64,000 bases of DNA from Rhodoblastus acidophilus (GCF_025961575.1 NZ_JAOQNX010000014.1:54967-118966), one strand, 5' to 3'. Positions 29,869 to 38,506 are shown, counted from the stretch's first letter. Notes: a model not told the origin generated them from the sequence alone. A program made the numbers and translations.

Positions 29869-31841
29869 CAGTCCAATCCTCCGGCAAAAGCCATGATCCG
29901 CGCCAGGCCCTCGTCGCGGCGCAGCAATTGCAGCCGCGCCACGCGCTTCTGCGCCTCGGCTAAGCGTTGCGCGCGCCAGAGCGCCGCCGCCGTCAATCCG
30001 GGCCAGCGGGCGAGCAGACGAAGCCAAAGGGGATCAAGCGTCCGCAGCGCGCCGTCCTGCGCGCTGACGAATTCCAGGACGAGGCCGGGATCGCCCTGGC
30101 GGGCGCAGCGGCCGACGAGCTGCCGGTCGACGCGGCGGGACTCGTGGCGTTCGCAGATCAGCACCGCCAGGCCGCCGAGCGCCGCCACGCCGGCGCCGAG
30201 CTTGATGTCGGTTCCGCGTCCGGCCATGTTGGTCACCACGGTGACGATGCCCGGCTGGCCGGCCTCGGCGACAATCTCGGCCTCGGCGCCGTCCTGCGCC
30301 GCGCTGAGGACGCGATGCGCGACGCCGGCGGCGGCGAGCGCGGCGCTGGCGCGATCGGCCTCGCGCACGCTGCGCACCGCGACCAGCGCCGGCTGGCCGC
30401 GTTTCTGCAACGCCGCAGCGACGCGCGCCGCCTCCCGCCACAGCGTCTCGCGCGTGCGAAACACCCGCCGTTTCGCCACCACGCGGCGCAGGGGCAGGCG
30501 GCGGGCGATCCAGACGGGCGCGAGCCCATAGACCGCGTGCAGCTCCGCGGCCACTTCGCGCACGGTGCCGCTCATGCCGCAGACCGCGCCATATTGGCGG
30601 AAGAAGCGCTGGAAGCTGATGCTGGCGAGCGATTTCATCTCGCCGCTCGAGGCGCAGCCCTCCTTGGTCTCGACCATCAGGCTCAGGCCGTGGCTCCAGC
30701 GCCGGTCGGGGGTCAGGCGGCCGCTCTCCTGGTCGATCAAGGCGATCTTGCCGTCGCGCACCAGATAATGCTGGTCGCGCCGCAGCACGTGGACCGCGCC
30801 GATCGCCGCGCGCGCCAGCTCCTCGCGGATCAGCCGCACGCGCCACGGCCCGTCGCGCCCCTTGCAGAACCGGGCCAGCCGGTCTTCGCCGCGCGGCGTC
30901 AGCTCCGCCGACAGCGCCAGCGGATCGACGGTGAAGTCGCGCCCCGGCGACAGGCCCGCGGCGAAATCCAGCGCGTCGCGCGCCACGGCCTGCGTGATGT
31001 CGCCGGGATGATTGGCGGAAATCAGCAGCGGCGTCACCGCCTCGTCGACGAGCACGCTGTCGATCTCGTCGATCAGAGCGACGTCCAGATTGGCCTGCAA
31101 GGGCTCTTCCCCAGAAGCGCCGAACACCCGGGCGAGCTTGCCGGCGAGCCGGCCGCCCCCGGAGGCGGCGGGGCGCGCCAGCCGGTCGCGCAGATAGTCG
31201 AACGCCGCCTCCTTGCTGGAGATGTAGACGATGTCGGCGCGATAGGCGGCGCGGCGGGCGCGGGTCTCGTCGCCGCCGACGACCACGCCGACGGTTAGCC
31301 CCAGCGCGGCATAGGCCGGCGCCAGGGTCGCGGCGTCGCGCGCCGCGAGATAATCGTTGGAGGTGACCACATGCACGCCGCGCCCGGCGAAGGCATAGGC
31401 CGCCGCCGCCAGAAAGGCGGCGAGCGTCTTGCCCTCGCCGGTCTCCATTTCCGCCACCGCCCCGCGCGCCAGCGCCGCCGCGCAGGCGAGCTGCGCCGGA
31501 AACGGCTGCGCGCCCAGCGCGCGCCGCGCCGTCTCCGCGGCGACGGCCAGCGCCTCCGCCAGAGGCTCGCGCTTCATGCCGCTGCGCCGCAGGTTTTTTC
31601 TGGCGCGCGCGGTGGCGGCGGCGAAATCGGCGTCCGACATGGCGGCGAGTTCGGCGGCGCGCGCGGCGGCGCGGGCGCCCCAACGGGCGGCGCGCCAGGA
31701 TCGCGCGGGGGCTAAAGCCAAAGCGAACCGCGCCGCCAGCCAGTTCAGCGGCGATTCCACATCCGGCGGAGGGCGCCAGGGCGGCGCGCGCAGAAAAGTG
31801 GGCGCGACCACATCCGGCCGGGCGAGCACGGCGTCAGACAT
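29868..31841 (-). CDS. Short SecA-like translocase ATPase
   Basis: A 657-residue SecA homologue. Walker A is METGEGKT (132-139), Walker B is LIDEIDSVLVDEA (DEID 258-261), and the second RecA fold has TNMAGRGTDIKL (538-548) and RQLVGRCARQGDPG (573-586). The preprotein-binding region is present (GRLTPDRRWSHGLSLMVETKEG). Housekeeping SecA is about 900 residues. This one stops soon after the second nucleotide-binding fold, so the scaffold and wing parts are reduced and the zinc-binding tail is missing. It is therefore an accessory SecA, probably specialised. Its start at ATG 31841 overlaps the M50 gene by eight bases, and its stop overlaps the HlyD gene. Placement among HlyD adaptors beside a giant exoprotein suggests it powers that protein's export, though no experiment is implied by the sequence. 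Confidence 0.9.
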   Translation of the reverse strand: MSDAVLARPDVVAPTFLRAPPWRPPPDVESPLNWLAARFALALAPARSWRAARWGARAAARAAELAAMSDADFAAATARARKNLRRSGMKREPLAEALAVAAETARRALGAQPFPAQLACAAALARGAVAEMETGEGKTLAAFLAAAAYAFAGRGVHVVTSNDYLAARDAATLAPAYAALGLTVGVVVGGDETRARRAAYRADIVYISSKEAAFDYLRDRLARPAASGGGRLAGKLARVFGASGEEPLQANLDVALIDEIDSVLVDEAVTPLLISANHPGDITQAVARDALDFAAGLSPGRDFTVDPLALSAELTPRGEDRLARFCKGRDGPWRVRLIREELARAAIGAVHVLRRDQHYLVRDGKIALIDQESGRLTPDRRWSHGLSLMVETKEGCASSGEMKSLASISFQRFFRQYGAVCGMSGTVREVAAELHAVYGLAPVWIARRLPLRRVVAKRRVFRTRETLWREAARVAAALQKRGQPALVAVRSVREADRASAALAAAGVAHRVLSAAQDGAEAEIVAEAGQPGIVTVVTNMAGRGTDIKLGAGVAALGGLAVLICERHESRRVDRQLVGRCARQGDPGLVLEFVSAQDGALRTLDPLWLRLLARWPGLTAAALWRAQRLAEAQKRVARLQLLRRDEGLARIMAFAGGLD

Positions 31842-33984
31842 CGAAGCGCCCCAGGAACAATTGCCGCGCTGCGCGATAGAGCCGCCCGAGCAAGGGGCTC
31901 GCGCCATGGTCGAAGCGCACCCAGACGCGCTCGTTCCAATGGCCGGCGGGGACATCCGGGCTGCTGACGTCGATGGCGACGATGGAGTCGAGGACGACGT
32001 CCTTGTCCTTGGCCGTGGGGTCGAGCGTGAACGGCCCGCCATGGACGCTGGCCATGGCCGGCGAGGGCAGCTTGTGGGAGGCCTGCGGGGTTTCCCGCGC
32101 AATGGCGGCGCGCGCCAGCGGCGTCCACGGCGCCTCGTCGAGGCGGATGGCCACGCCCTTGACCCGATCGCGCGCCAGTTCGATCTCGCTTGCGGGCACC
32201 ATGGCGCGGATCGTCGGCGCGCCCTCGGCCATCACATAGCCGACGGTCTCGCCGCGGGTGACGAAATTCTCCGGCAGGTCGGCGGCGCGCGGCGCCACGA
32301 ACACGCCATCGCGCGGCGCGCGCAGGGTCAATTCCTCCTGCTTGCGCTCCATTTCCGCCAATTCCCGCTGCGACAGCTCGCGCTGGCGGCGCAGCACCTG
32401 GGTCTCGAACGGCGAATGCGCCTCGGCCGCCTGCAGCCGCGCCTCGACTTCGGCGAGCCGCGCGCGCGCCTTGGCGCGGCGGGAGTCCACATAGGGGTCC
32501 TCCAGCGCCGCCAGCGCCTGGCCACGCGTCACCGCCTCGCCCGGCTGCGCGAGAAAGCGCTTGAACACGCCGGCGGTGAGCGCGACGACGCGGGAGTCCT
32601 CGGGGACCCAGATCTGGCCGCGCACCACCGTGCCATGGGGCAGCGGCAGCGCGGCGACGAGAAGGATCAGGAGCGCGACCACGCCGGCGCTGGCGGCGAC
32701 GGCGCGCCCGCGCCGCCGGCCGAGATCGGGCGACAGCGCCAGCCAGCGCGCCGCCTTGAGCAGCGGCCAGAAGATCGAGGCCGCCAGCATCCACAGGGTC
32801 AGCGCCACGCCGATGACATAATAGCGGCCGGCGACGAACAGGGCGATGCCGAACAGCGTGATCATCCGATAGGCGAACGAGGCCGGCGCATAGAGCAGGA
32901 ACCAGAAGCGCTCGCCGGGGGCGAGCGTGGGGTCGCGCGCACCCGGATCGCCGAACAGATGGCGGCGGACGAGATAGAGGTAATAGGCTTGCGCGCGCGA
33001 GGCGAGGTTGGGAATTTCGAGGAGGTCGCTGAGGATGTAATAGGCGTCGAAACGCAACAGCGGATTGCCGTTGAACAGCAGTGTGGAGACGCTGGCGATG
33101 AACAGCGCGTCATAGGCCAGCGCGCGCGCCACGCCGTTTTCGGCCTTGAGCCAGACCAGCATGGCCAGCGCCGCGATCGCGAGCTCGACGATCATGCCCG
33201 CCGCGGCAATGCCGGCGCGCCGCCATTTGCCGGGGACGAGCGCCGAAGCGGAGGCGTCGACATAGGGCGCGGGCAGCAGGGTCAGCAGCATCACCCCGAC
33301 TTCATGCACCTCCCCGCCGGCGAGCTTGACGGCATAGGCGTGGCCGAGCTCGTGGAGGATCTTGATCAGCGGATAGATCAGCACGATGGTGGCGAGACTT
33401 TCCGCCGCCAGCACGCGGTCCGCCATATCGGCGGTCAGCGCGTCCCAATGCGCCGCCATCTGGGTCGCCAGCCAGACCATGGCCGCGAGCCAGAGCGCGC
33501 CGCCGACCCAGGAGGCGAAGGGCCGCACCAGTCCGACGGTGGCGTTGAGGAAACGGTCCGGATCGATCAGCGGCAGGCGCAGGAACATGGGATTGCGCAG
33601 ATTGGCGCGCCAGCCCTGTCCGCGCTCGCGCTCCGCCCGCTCCGCGAGATCGCGCGCATCGACGGCCGCGTCCGACTGGAGCACCCCGGCCAGATAGAGC
33701 TGCGACGCCGCGCGCAAAATCTGGTCCTGCGAGGGCGCATCCTCGCCGAAATGCGCGACCGCCTCGCGCCAGATCTCGTCCAGGCTGCGCGCGCCGTCCA
33801 TGCGCAGCAGCATGAAATGGACGGCAGGCGAAAAGCGGTGGGCGCGCGCCGAATAGAGATCGCGGACGACATACCAGACCTGTCCGCGCGACAGCTGGCG
33901 CTCGATCGCCACATTGGCGCGCAGCCGCGGCTTGAGGCGCTCGATCCTGTGCCAAAGCGGCGAATGGATCGAGGCGCCGGTCAT
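31834..33984 (-). CDS. PqqD-like / M50 metalloprotease / HlyD fusion protein
   Basis: A 716-residue membrane protein with three parts. Residues about 20-105 (VWYVVRDLYSARAHRFSP ... MDGARSLDEIW ... AGVLQSD) match the PqqD-like fold that binds leader peptides. Residues 150-410 are polytopic and hold the M50/site-2-protease signature LIKILHELGHAY (HELGH 211-215), with a third ligand in NGNPLLRFDAYY (D313; the usual Gly after Asp is Ala). Residues from about 430 contain a further membrane segment and a HlyD adaptor with a coiled coil (RLAEVEARLQAAEAH). ATG 33984 overlaps the preceding stop as ATGA and has GGAG upstream, so it is preferred to GTG 33999. The protein may recognise, cut or guide an exported substrate. 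Confidence 0.85.
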   Translation of the reverse strand: MTGASIHSPLWHRIERLKPRLRANVAIERQLSRGQVWYVVRDLYSARAHRFSPAVHFMLLRMDGARSLDEIWREAVAHFGEDAPSQDQILRAASQLYLAGVLQSDAAVDARDLAERAERERGQGWRANLRNPMFLRLPLIDPDRFLNATVGLVRPFASWVGGALWLAAMVWLATQMAAHWDALTADMADRVLAAESLATIVLIYPLIKILHELGHAYAVKLAGGEVHEVGVMLLTLLPAPYVDASASALVPGKWRRAGIAAAGMIVELAIAALAMLVWLKAENGVARALAYDALFIASVSTLLFNGNPLLRFDAYYILSDLLEIPNLASRAQAYYLYLVRRHLFGDPGARDPTLAPGERFWFLLYAPASFAYRMITLFGIALFVAGRYYVIGVALTLWMLAASIFWPLLKAARWLALSPDLGRRRGRAVAASAGVVALLILLVAALPLPHGTVVRGQIWVPEDSRVVALTAGVFKRFLAQPGEAVTRGQALAALEDPYVDSRRAKARARLAEVEARLQAAEAHSPFETQVLRRQRELSQRELAEMERKQEELTLRAPRDGVFVAPRAADLPENFVTRGETVGYVMAEGAPTIRAMVPASEIELARDRVKGVAIRLDEAPWTPLARAAIARETPQASHKLPSPAMASVHGGPFTLDPTAKDKDVVLDSIVAIDVSSPDVPAGHWNERVWVRFDHGASPLLGRLYRAARQLFLGRFDV

Positions 33985-35816
33985 GGAATCAGGCTCCACG
34001 CCTTGATGCGCAGCCAGTCGACCAGGCTATGCGTCCAGATCCAGGCGATGTTGCGCCGGCCCATTTCGATCTTCGCCACGCCCTCCATGCCGGGCCGCAG
34101 CCGCGGATCGCGCGAGTCGATCGCGCCGATCACCTCAAAGCCGTTCACGCCATCCGCCGCCTGCGCCACGGTGGCGACGGAGTCGACGGTGATCGGAAAG
34201 GTGGCGTCGGGGAGCGCCGACAGCAGCAGCTCGCCCTTCTGTCCAGGGCGCGCGAGGCCGACATCGGCTTCGGTGACCAAAGCGGTGACCCGGTAGCGGT
34301 CGAGCGGCGCGAGTTCGAACAGGTTGTCGCCGCGCGACACCGGCTTGCCCACGGACTGGCTGAGATCGCCGCTGACCACGATCGCCCGGAACGGCGCGAT
34401 CAATTTGGCGCGCGCCAGCATCTTTTCGGCGAGATCGACCTCGGCCTCGCTCTGGGCGATCTGGGCCCGGGCGATATTGACCTCGGCGAGATCGCGCTTG
34501 GCGAGCGCCTTGTCGAGTTCGAGCTGATATTGCCGCTTGCGGGCGATCTGGCGCAGCCGCTCCAGCTCCAGATCGCTGTCCTGCAATTGCGCCAGCACGG
34601 CGCCTTCGTCCACGACATCGCCGGCGCGGGCGAATTGCGCCTGGACGAAGCCGTCGAACGGGGCGGACAGGACGCGGCGCGTCTCGCCCTGGATCTGCGC
34701 CTTGGCGCGGGCGCGATAGACGTCGCCGCCGAAGGTCAGGATGAGGGCGCCAACCACGAGCGCGACGCTCGCCGCCTTGAGCCCGGCATGGCGCGGGCCG
34801 GTCAGCTTCTGCGCCAAGGCGGCGGCGCGCTCATAGGTGAGCCGGGGCAGCGAGCGGTCGAGCGCCCATTTTTCCCGCAGCATCGGCGCGGCGGCGCTGG
34901 CGAAGGCGTCGACGAAATCCACCTCCTCCTGCGAGAACGCCGCCTCGCGCGACAGGCAGACGGCGCCCAAAGCCTCGTCGCGGATGAACAGCGGGAAGGT
35001 CAGCAGGGCGCGGCCCGGGCGGGCGCCGGCGAGCCGATCCTGGGCGCTGGCGGCGTTGGGCGCGCCCGCGCGCGGCGCAAGCAAAGCCGCCTCCTGGTCG
35101 ACCGCCTCCTCCATCGCCGCTTCGACCTGCCGCGCCGCTTCGGTGCGCCGGTCGAGCGACGCGCTTTGCGCCGCCGCGACAAGCCGGATTTTTTGCGCGC
35201 GCCAGCGTCCCACCGCGACGCTTTCGCAATTGAATTTCTGCGCGAGCAGATTGGCGAAGACGCGGGCGCAATCGTCGCCATGCTGTTCCGCCGCCATGGC
35301 TTCGATCGCGGCGACGAAAAACTGCGCCTTGTCGATCGAGAGCGCGCTGCGCCGGAAGGCGTCGCGCGCCATAAAAGCCTCGATCCCGGCCGCGCTCCAT
35401 TGCAGATGGCGCATCAAGCGGCGAATCGCGGCGGGGTCGGGCGTGCGGGTCTCCGCCAGCACCGCGCCGTGCAAGACTCCGGCGAACACCAGGGGATAGC
35501 CGATGCGGGCGCCGCCCTCGAGGCTTTCCACCGCCGGGCGCCGCTTGTCCAACGCCGCCGCCAGGGGTTGCGCGGCCTCCGCCGTCAGGGCGCCGGCTGC
35601 GCCCTCGTCGGGGAAGCCAGCGACCGGCGCGAAGGGGCCGCGATCCGGCGGACCCAGCAGCAATGCGGCGCGGCGCACCCCTTCGGCGGATTGGACGGCG
35701 AGCGTCAGCCAGGCCCGGGCGAAAGGCGCGAGATCGGCGCTCTGCGCCAGGACCCGCCAGATGTCGGGTTCGGCGGCTCGCTCGGGCGCGACGGAAACAG
35801 CGGCGGACTCGCTCAA
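33981..35816 (-). CDS. GAF-HlyD membrane adaptor protein
   Basis: A 611-residue protein. The N-terminal 330 residues are cytoplasmic: an upstream GAF-like stretch, then a GAF-type domain at about 165-315 (FNCESVAVGRWRAQK ... FPLFIRDEALGAVCLS). One membrane helix (346-364, AASVALVVGALILTFGG) is followed by HlyD lipoyl halves and a helical hairpin (385-500) and a beta-barrel region to the end. This topology would place a small-molecule or protein sensor on the cytoplasmic side of a periplasmic adaptor. Translation seems to start at TTG 35816, with GAAGG upstream, 13 bases after the DUF3467 stop. It overlaps the M50 gene by four bases, so the two are probably translated as a unit. Confidence 0.85.
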   Translation of the reverse strand: MSESAAVSVAPERAAEPDIWRVLAQSADLAPFARAWLTLAVQSAEGVRRAALLLGPPDRGPFAPVAGFPDEGAAGALTAEAAQPLAAALDKRRPAVESLEGGARIGYPLVFAGVLHGAVLAETRTPDPAAIRRLMRHLQWSAAGIEAFMARDAFRRSALSIDKAQFFVAAIEAMAAEQHGDDCARVFANLLAQKFNCESVAVGRWRAQKIRLVAAAQSASLDRRTEAARQVEAAMEEAVDQEAALLAPRAGAPNAASAQDRLAGARPGRALLTFPLFIRDEALGAVCLSREAAFSQEEVDFVDAFASAAAPMLREKWALDRSLPRLTYERAAALAQKLTGPRHAGLKAASVALVVGALILTFGGDVYRARAKAQIQGETRRVLSAPFDGFVQAQFARAGDVVDEGAVLAQLQDSDLELERLRQIARKRQYQLELDKALAKRDLAEVNIARAQIAQSEAEVDLAEKMLARAKLIAPFRAIVVSGDLSQSVGKPVSRGDNLFELAPLDRYRVTALVTEADVGLARPGQKGELLLSALPDATFPITVDSVATVAQAADGVNGFEVIGAIDSRDPRLRPGMEGVAKIEMGRRNIAWIWTHSLVDWLRIKAWSLIP

Positions 35817-35829
35817 GGCGCGTTCGCCT

Positions 35830-36135
35830 TCACGGGCCGATGTTCAGGGGGCCGTTTCTGGTCTCGTAATCAGACACGCGTTCGCTGAGCAGGACCAGCA
35901 GGCGCTTGGCGGCGAAGGGCGTGAGCACGATGCGGTTGGAGAGCTTCACCTCAAAACCGTTGCCTTCCGCCAGCGACCATGTGCTGTTCAGGCCGAACAG
36001 CAGCGAAAACTCCTCGCGGGTGCTGACGATATTGACGACATTGGCGAATTCCGTCCGCATCTGGCTCTGGTCCCAATGGACCTTGGCGACGGGCTGGTCC
36101 GGCGCCGGCGGGACGGGGGCTTGAGCGTCAGTCAT
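35830..36135 (-). CDS. DUF3467 small protein
   Basis: A 101-residue soluble protein. The core FANVVNIVSTREEFSLLFG ... NRIVLTPFAAKRLLVLLSERVSDYE is characteristic of DUF3467, a family of unknown function in which a short beta-strand pair is followed by a helix. The N-terminal 20 residues are Pro/Ala-rich. It is the first gene of the five-gene export-like cluster, with GAGGA eight bases before the ATG. The cluster promoter should lie in 36136-36262. Its role within the cluster is not known. Confidence 0.85.
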   Translation of the reverse strand: MTDAQAPVPPAPDQPVAKVHWDQSQMRTEFANVVNIVSTREEFSLLFGLNSTWSLAEGNGFEVKLSNRIVLTPFAAKRLLVLLSERVSDYETRNGPLNIGP

Positions 36136-36262
36136 CGTGACATCCTCGCTGAAAATGCAGCGGCCGAAAAGCGCTTGTCTGGCGACAGCGCTGTATTGGC
36201 GGATGAAGATGACGTAAAGTCAAGCTTAGTTTGCGGACTTGTGAGGTCCGGCAGGGCGTCGC

Positions 36263-36283
36263 GGGCGCCCGTTTGGGGCGCCC
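36263..36283. terminator. Hairpin between small peptide gene and DUF3467 cluster
   Basis: Two copies of the self-complementary GGGCGCCC (36263-36270 and 36276-36283) are separated by five bases and form an 8-bp stem just past the stop of the small peptide gene. No U-run follows, so termination is tentative. Confidence 0.4.
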
Positions 36284-36291
36284 GATATGGT

Positions 36292-36408
36292 TTATTTGCC
36301 GCCGGCGCTGGCGGCATTGCCCTCGCAGGCCTGCGCCGAGCCGGCGCTGACGGCCGGAATTCCGGTCGCGAGCATGAGAGCGAGAAGTGCAAAGCCCAAT
36401 GTGCGCAT
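36292..36408 (-). CDS. Small secreted peptide, 38 residues
   Basis: The product is almost entirely a signal peptide: MRTLGFALLALMLATGIPA then VSAGSAQA, with predicted cleavage after AQA, leaving CEGNAASAGGK or a similar short tail. One Cys is present and there is no lipobox in the usual position. The ATG has a near-perfect ribosome site (GGAGGAAG) four bases before it and hairpins on both sides, which argues for a real gene despite its size. It could be a secreted peptide or an entericidin-like small protein. I do not recognise a family. It lies upstream of, and on the same strand as, the export-like cluster. Confidence 0.6.
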   Translation of the reverse strand: MRTLGFALLALMLATGIPAVSAGSAQACEGNAASAGGK

Positions 36409-36436
36409 AGCTTCCTCCGGTTGACGTCCTGGCGAT

Positions 36437-36465
36437 CCGCCGAGCCCTATGTGGGGGCTCGGCGG
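36437..36465. terminator. Hairpin downstream of DEAD-box helicase
   Basis: An 11-bp perfect stem (CCGCCGAGCCC / GGGCTCGGCGG, seven-base loop) begins 15 bases past the helicase stop. There is no U-run. Confidence 0.5.
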
Positions 36466-36479
36466 CCGGAGTGAAGGGG

Positions 36480-37796
36480 TCAGCCGCGGCGCGCCTGATT
36501 TCTGCCGGCGCCTTCGGCCTGGGGACGCGAGGCCGGCCGGCCGTCGCGACGCGGGGCCGGGCGTGCGCCGGGCGCGCCATTGGCGGGACGGCCGTTCTGC
36601 GCCGGACGCCGCGGCGGACGCCCGCCGCGCTTCTTTTCCACCGGGGCGGCTTCGACGGGAGCGTTCGGATCGAGACGAAGGTCGGTCGCGGGAATCGCCT
36701 GCTTGGTCAGCTTCTCGATCGCGCGCAAAAGGTCGCGCTCCTCGTGGTCGCACAGCGAGATCGCCTGGCCTTCCGCGCCGGCGCGGGCCGTGCGTCCGAT
36801 GCGATGCACATAGGCCTCGGGGACTTCCGGCAGTTCGAAATTGACGACATGGCTGACGCCGTCAATGTCGATGCCGCGCGCGGCGATGTCGGTCGCCACC
36901 AGCACCGCGACCTTGCCGGCGCGAAAGCCGTCGAGGGCGCGCAGGCGCTGGTTCTGGCTCTTGTTGCCGTGGATCGCTTCCGCCGTCATCCCGGCCTCGA
37001 CCAGGGTCGCGGCGACGCGATCGGCGCCGCGCTTGGTGCGGGTGAAGACGATCGAACGGGAAAAGTCGGGGTTTTGCAGGAGGTCGACGAGGATTTCGCG
37101 CTTGCGCTTGGATTCCACGTGAATGACGCGCTGCGCCACGCGATCCGCCGTCTTGGCCACCGGAGTCACCGAGACCTTGATCGGATTATGCAGCATTTCG
37201 CCCGCGAGCGTGGCGATCTCCGTCGGCATGGTCGCCGAGAAGAACAGGGTCTGGCGGACCTTCGGCAGTTTGGAGAAGATCTTGCGGATCGGAACGAGAA
37301 AGCCGAGGTCGAGCATGTGGTCGGCTTCGTCCAGCACCACGGCATGGGTGCCGTCGAGGCGCAGATTGCCCTGCTGCATATGGTCGAGCAGGCGGCCGGG
37401 GGTGGCGACCAGCACGTCGAGGCCGCGCGACAGCGCCTGGACCTGGGCGCCGAAGCCGACGCCGCCGAAAATGGTGGCGACGCGCAGCCCGGCGAAGCGG
37501 CCGTAAGCCCTAAAGCTGTCGCCGATCTGGGCGGCGAGTTCGCGAGTCGGGGCGAGCACGAGCACGCGGGTCTGTTTGGGGCGGGGATGTTCGGGATAGG
37601 CGAGCAGCCGCGTGATCAGCGGCGTGGCGAAGGCGCAGGTTTTGCCGGTGCCGGTCTGGGCGATGCCCAGGAGGTCGCGCCCTTCGAGCAGGGGCGGAAT
37701 GGCTTGCGCCTGAATGGGGGTAGGGGTTTCGTAGCCTTCGGTCTTAAGGGCGCGCAAAATGGTCTCGGCGAGGCCGAGATCGGAAAATTTGGTCAT
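36480..37796 (-). CDS. DEAD-box RNA helicase, RhlE-like
   Basis: A 438-residue ATP-dependent RNA helicase. All core motifs are visible: Q motif (PTPIQAQAIP), AQTGTGKT, PTRELAAQI, DEAD (VVLDEADHMLDLG), SAT, and the second-domain ARGIDIDGVSHV and HRIGRTARAG. The C-terminal tail of some 60 residues is Arg/Pro/Ala/Gly-rich (KKRGGRPPRRPAQNGRPANG), as in RhlE-type helicases involved in cold adaptation and ribosome assembly. The ATG at 37796 starts MTKFSDLGL, the usual N terminus; upstream in-frame sequence has no helicase character. It lies 217 bases downstream of a cold-shock gene on the same strand, which supports low-temperature expression. Confidence 0.92.
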   Translation of the reverse strand: MTKFSDLGLAETILRALKTEGYETPTPIQAQAIPPLLEGRDLLGIAQTGTGKTCAFATPLITRLLAYPEHPRPKQTRVLVLAPTRELAAQIGDSFRAYGRFAGLRVATIFGGVGFGAQVQALSRGLDVLVATPGRLLDHMQQGNLRLDGTHAVVLDEADHMLDLGFLVPIRKIFSKLPKVRQTLFFSATMPTEIATLAGEMLHNPIKVSVTPVAKTADRVAQRVIHVESKRKREILVDLLQNPDFSRSIVFTRTKRGADRVAATLVEAGMTAEAIHGNKSQNQRLRALDGFRAGKVAVLVATDIAARGIDIDGVSHVVNFELPEVPEAYVHRIGRTARAGAEGQAISLCDHEERDLLRAIEKLTKQAIPATDLRLDPNAPVEAAPVEKKRGGRPPRRPAQNGRPANGAPGARPAPRRDGRPASRPQAEGAGRNQARRG

Positions 37797-38013
37797 TTTT
37801 GCTTTCGTAGGGGCCGCCCCCGTCAGCGGGATGCGGTCGCAGAAGGCCCCGCACGGAATGGGCCGACTGTCATAACACTCCGGGCGACGCATGAATTTTT
37901 CAAAAATTCGCGTCCCATGCGCCGGCAGTTTCTTCTCCGGCCCGCGTCCGGTCATGCGGCGCGCGGCGGAAAGGAAGGCGGCAAGACCGAAATCTTGCCG
38001 CAAGAGTCGCGGT

Positions 38014-38223
38014 TCAGGCGACTTGCAGCTTGTCGGCCGAGGACTTGCCGGTGCGGCGGTCGACGACGATTTCATAGGCGAGCTTCTGGCCTTCGTTGAG
38101 GCCGGCCAGACCCGCGCGCTCGACCGCGGAGACATGGACGAAGACGTCGCCGCCGCCGGCGTCCGGCGCGATGAAGCCGTAGCCCTTGGTGGCGTTGAAC
38201 CATTTGACGGTTCCAGTCGGCAT
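38014..38223 (-). CDS. Cold-shock domain protein, CspA family
   Basis: A 69-residue single-domain RNA/DNA-binding protein. RNP1 is KGYGFI and RNP2 is VFVHVSA; the N terminus [14 protein letters not shown] is standard for the family. It melts secondary structure in mRNA. AGGAAAG precedes the ATG. The leader is long and shared with divergent sequences up to about 38400, as usual for cold-shock genes, whose untranslated leaders often act as thermosensors. A DEAD-box helicase follows on the same strand. Confidence 0.95.
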   Translation of the reverse strand: MPTGTVKWFNATKGYGFIAPDAGGGDVFVHVSAVERAGLAGLNEGQKLAYEIVVDRRTGKSSADKLQVA

Positions 38224-38506
38224 GGAGAGTTCTTTCCTGAAGACGTTGAGACGGGCGCGCAAGCGCACCGTCCAGTAGTATCGATGTCGTGGAGATCATT
38301 GAGGCGCCGGGGCGCTGAGCCCCGGTCGACCAGCCTAAAGGCCATAACTCGATTGGTCTCAGATAGCAGTCAATCGTGACCGAAACAAGGCGTTTCGCGC
38401 CAGCTCATGTTTGCGAGATGTCAAAGCGCGGTCATGGAATCGGACGCATGATGTTGACAAGGGCAAGACCGGCGTCAGACTGGCGACCCTGGGGCAGGAG
38501 GCGCGC

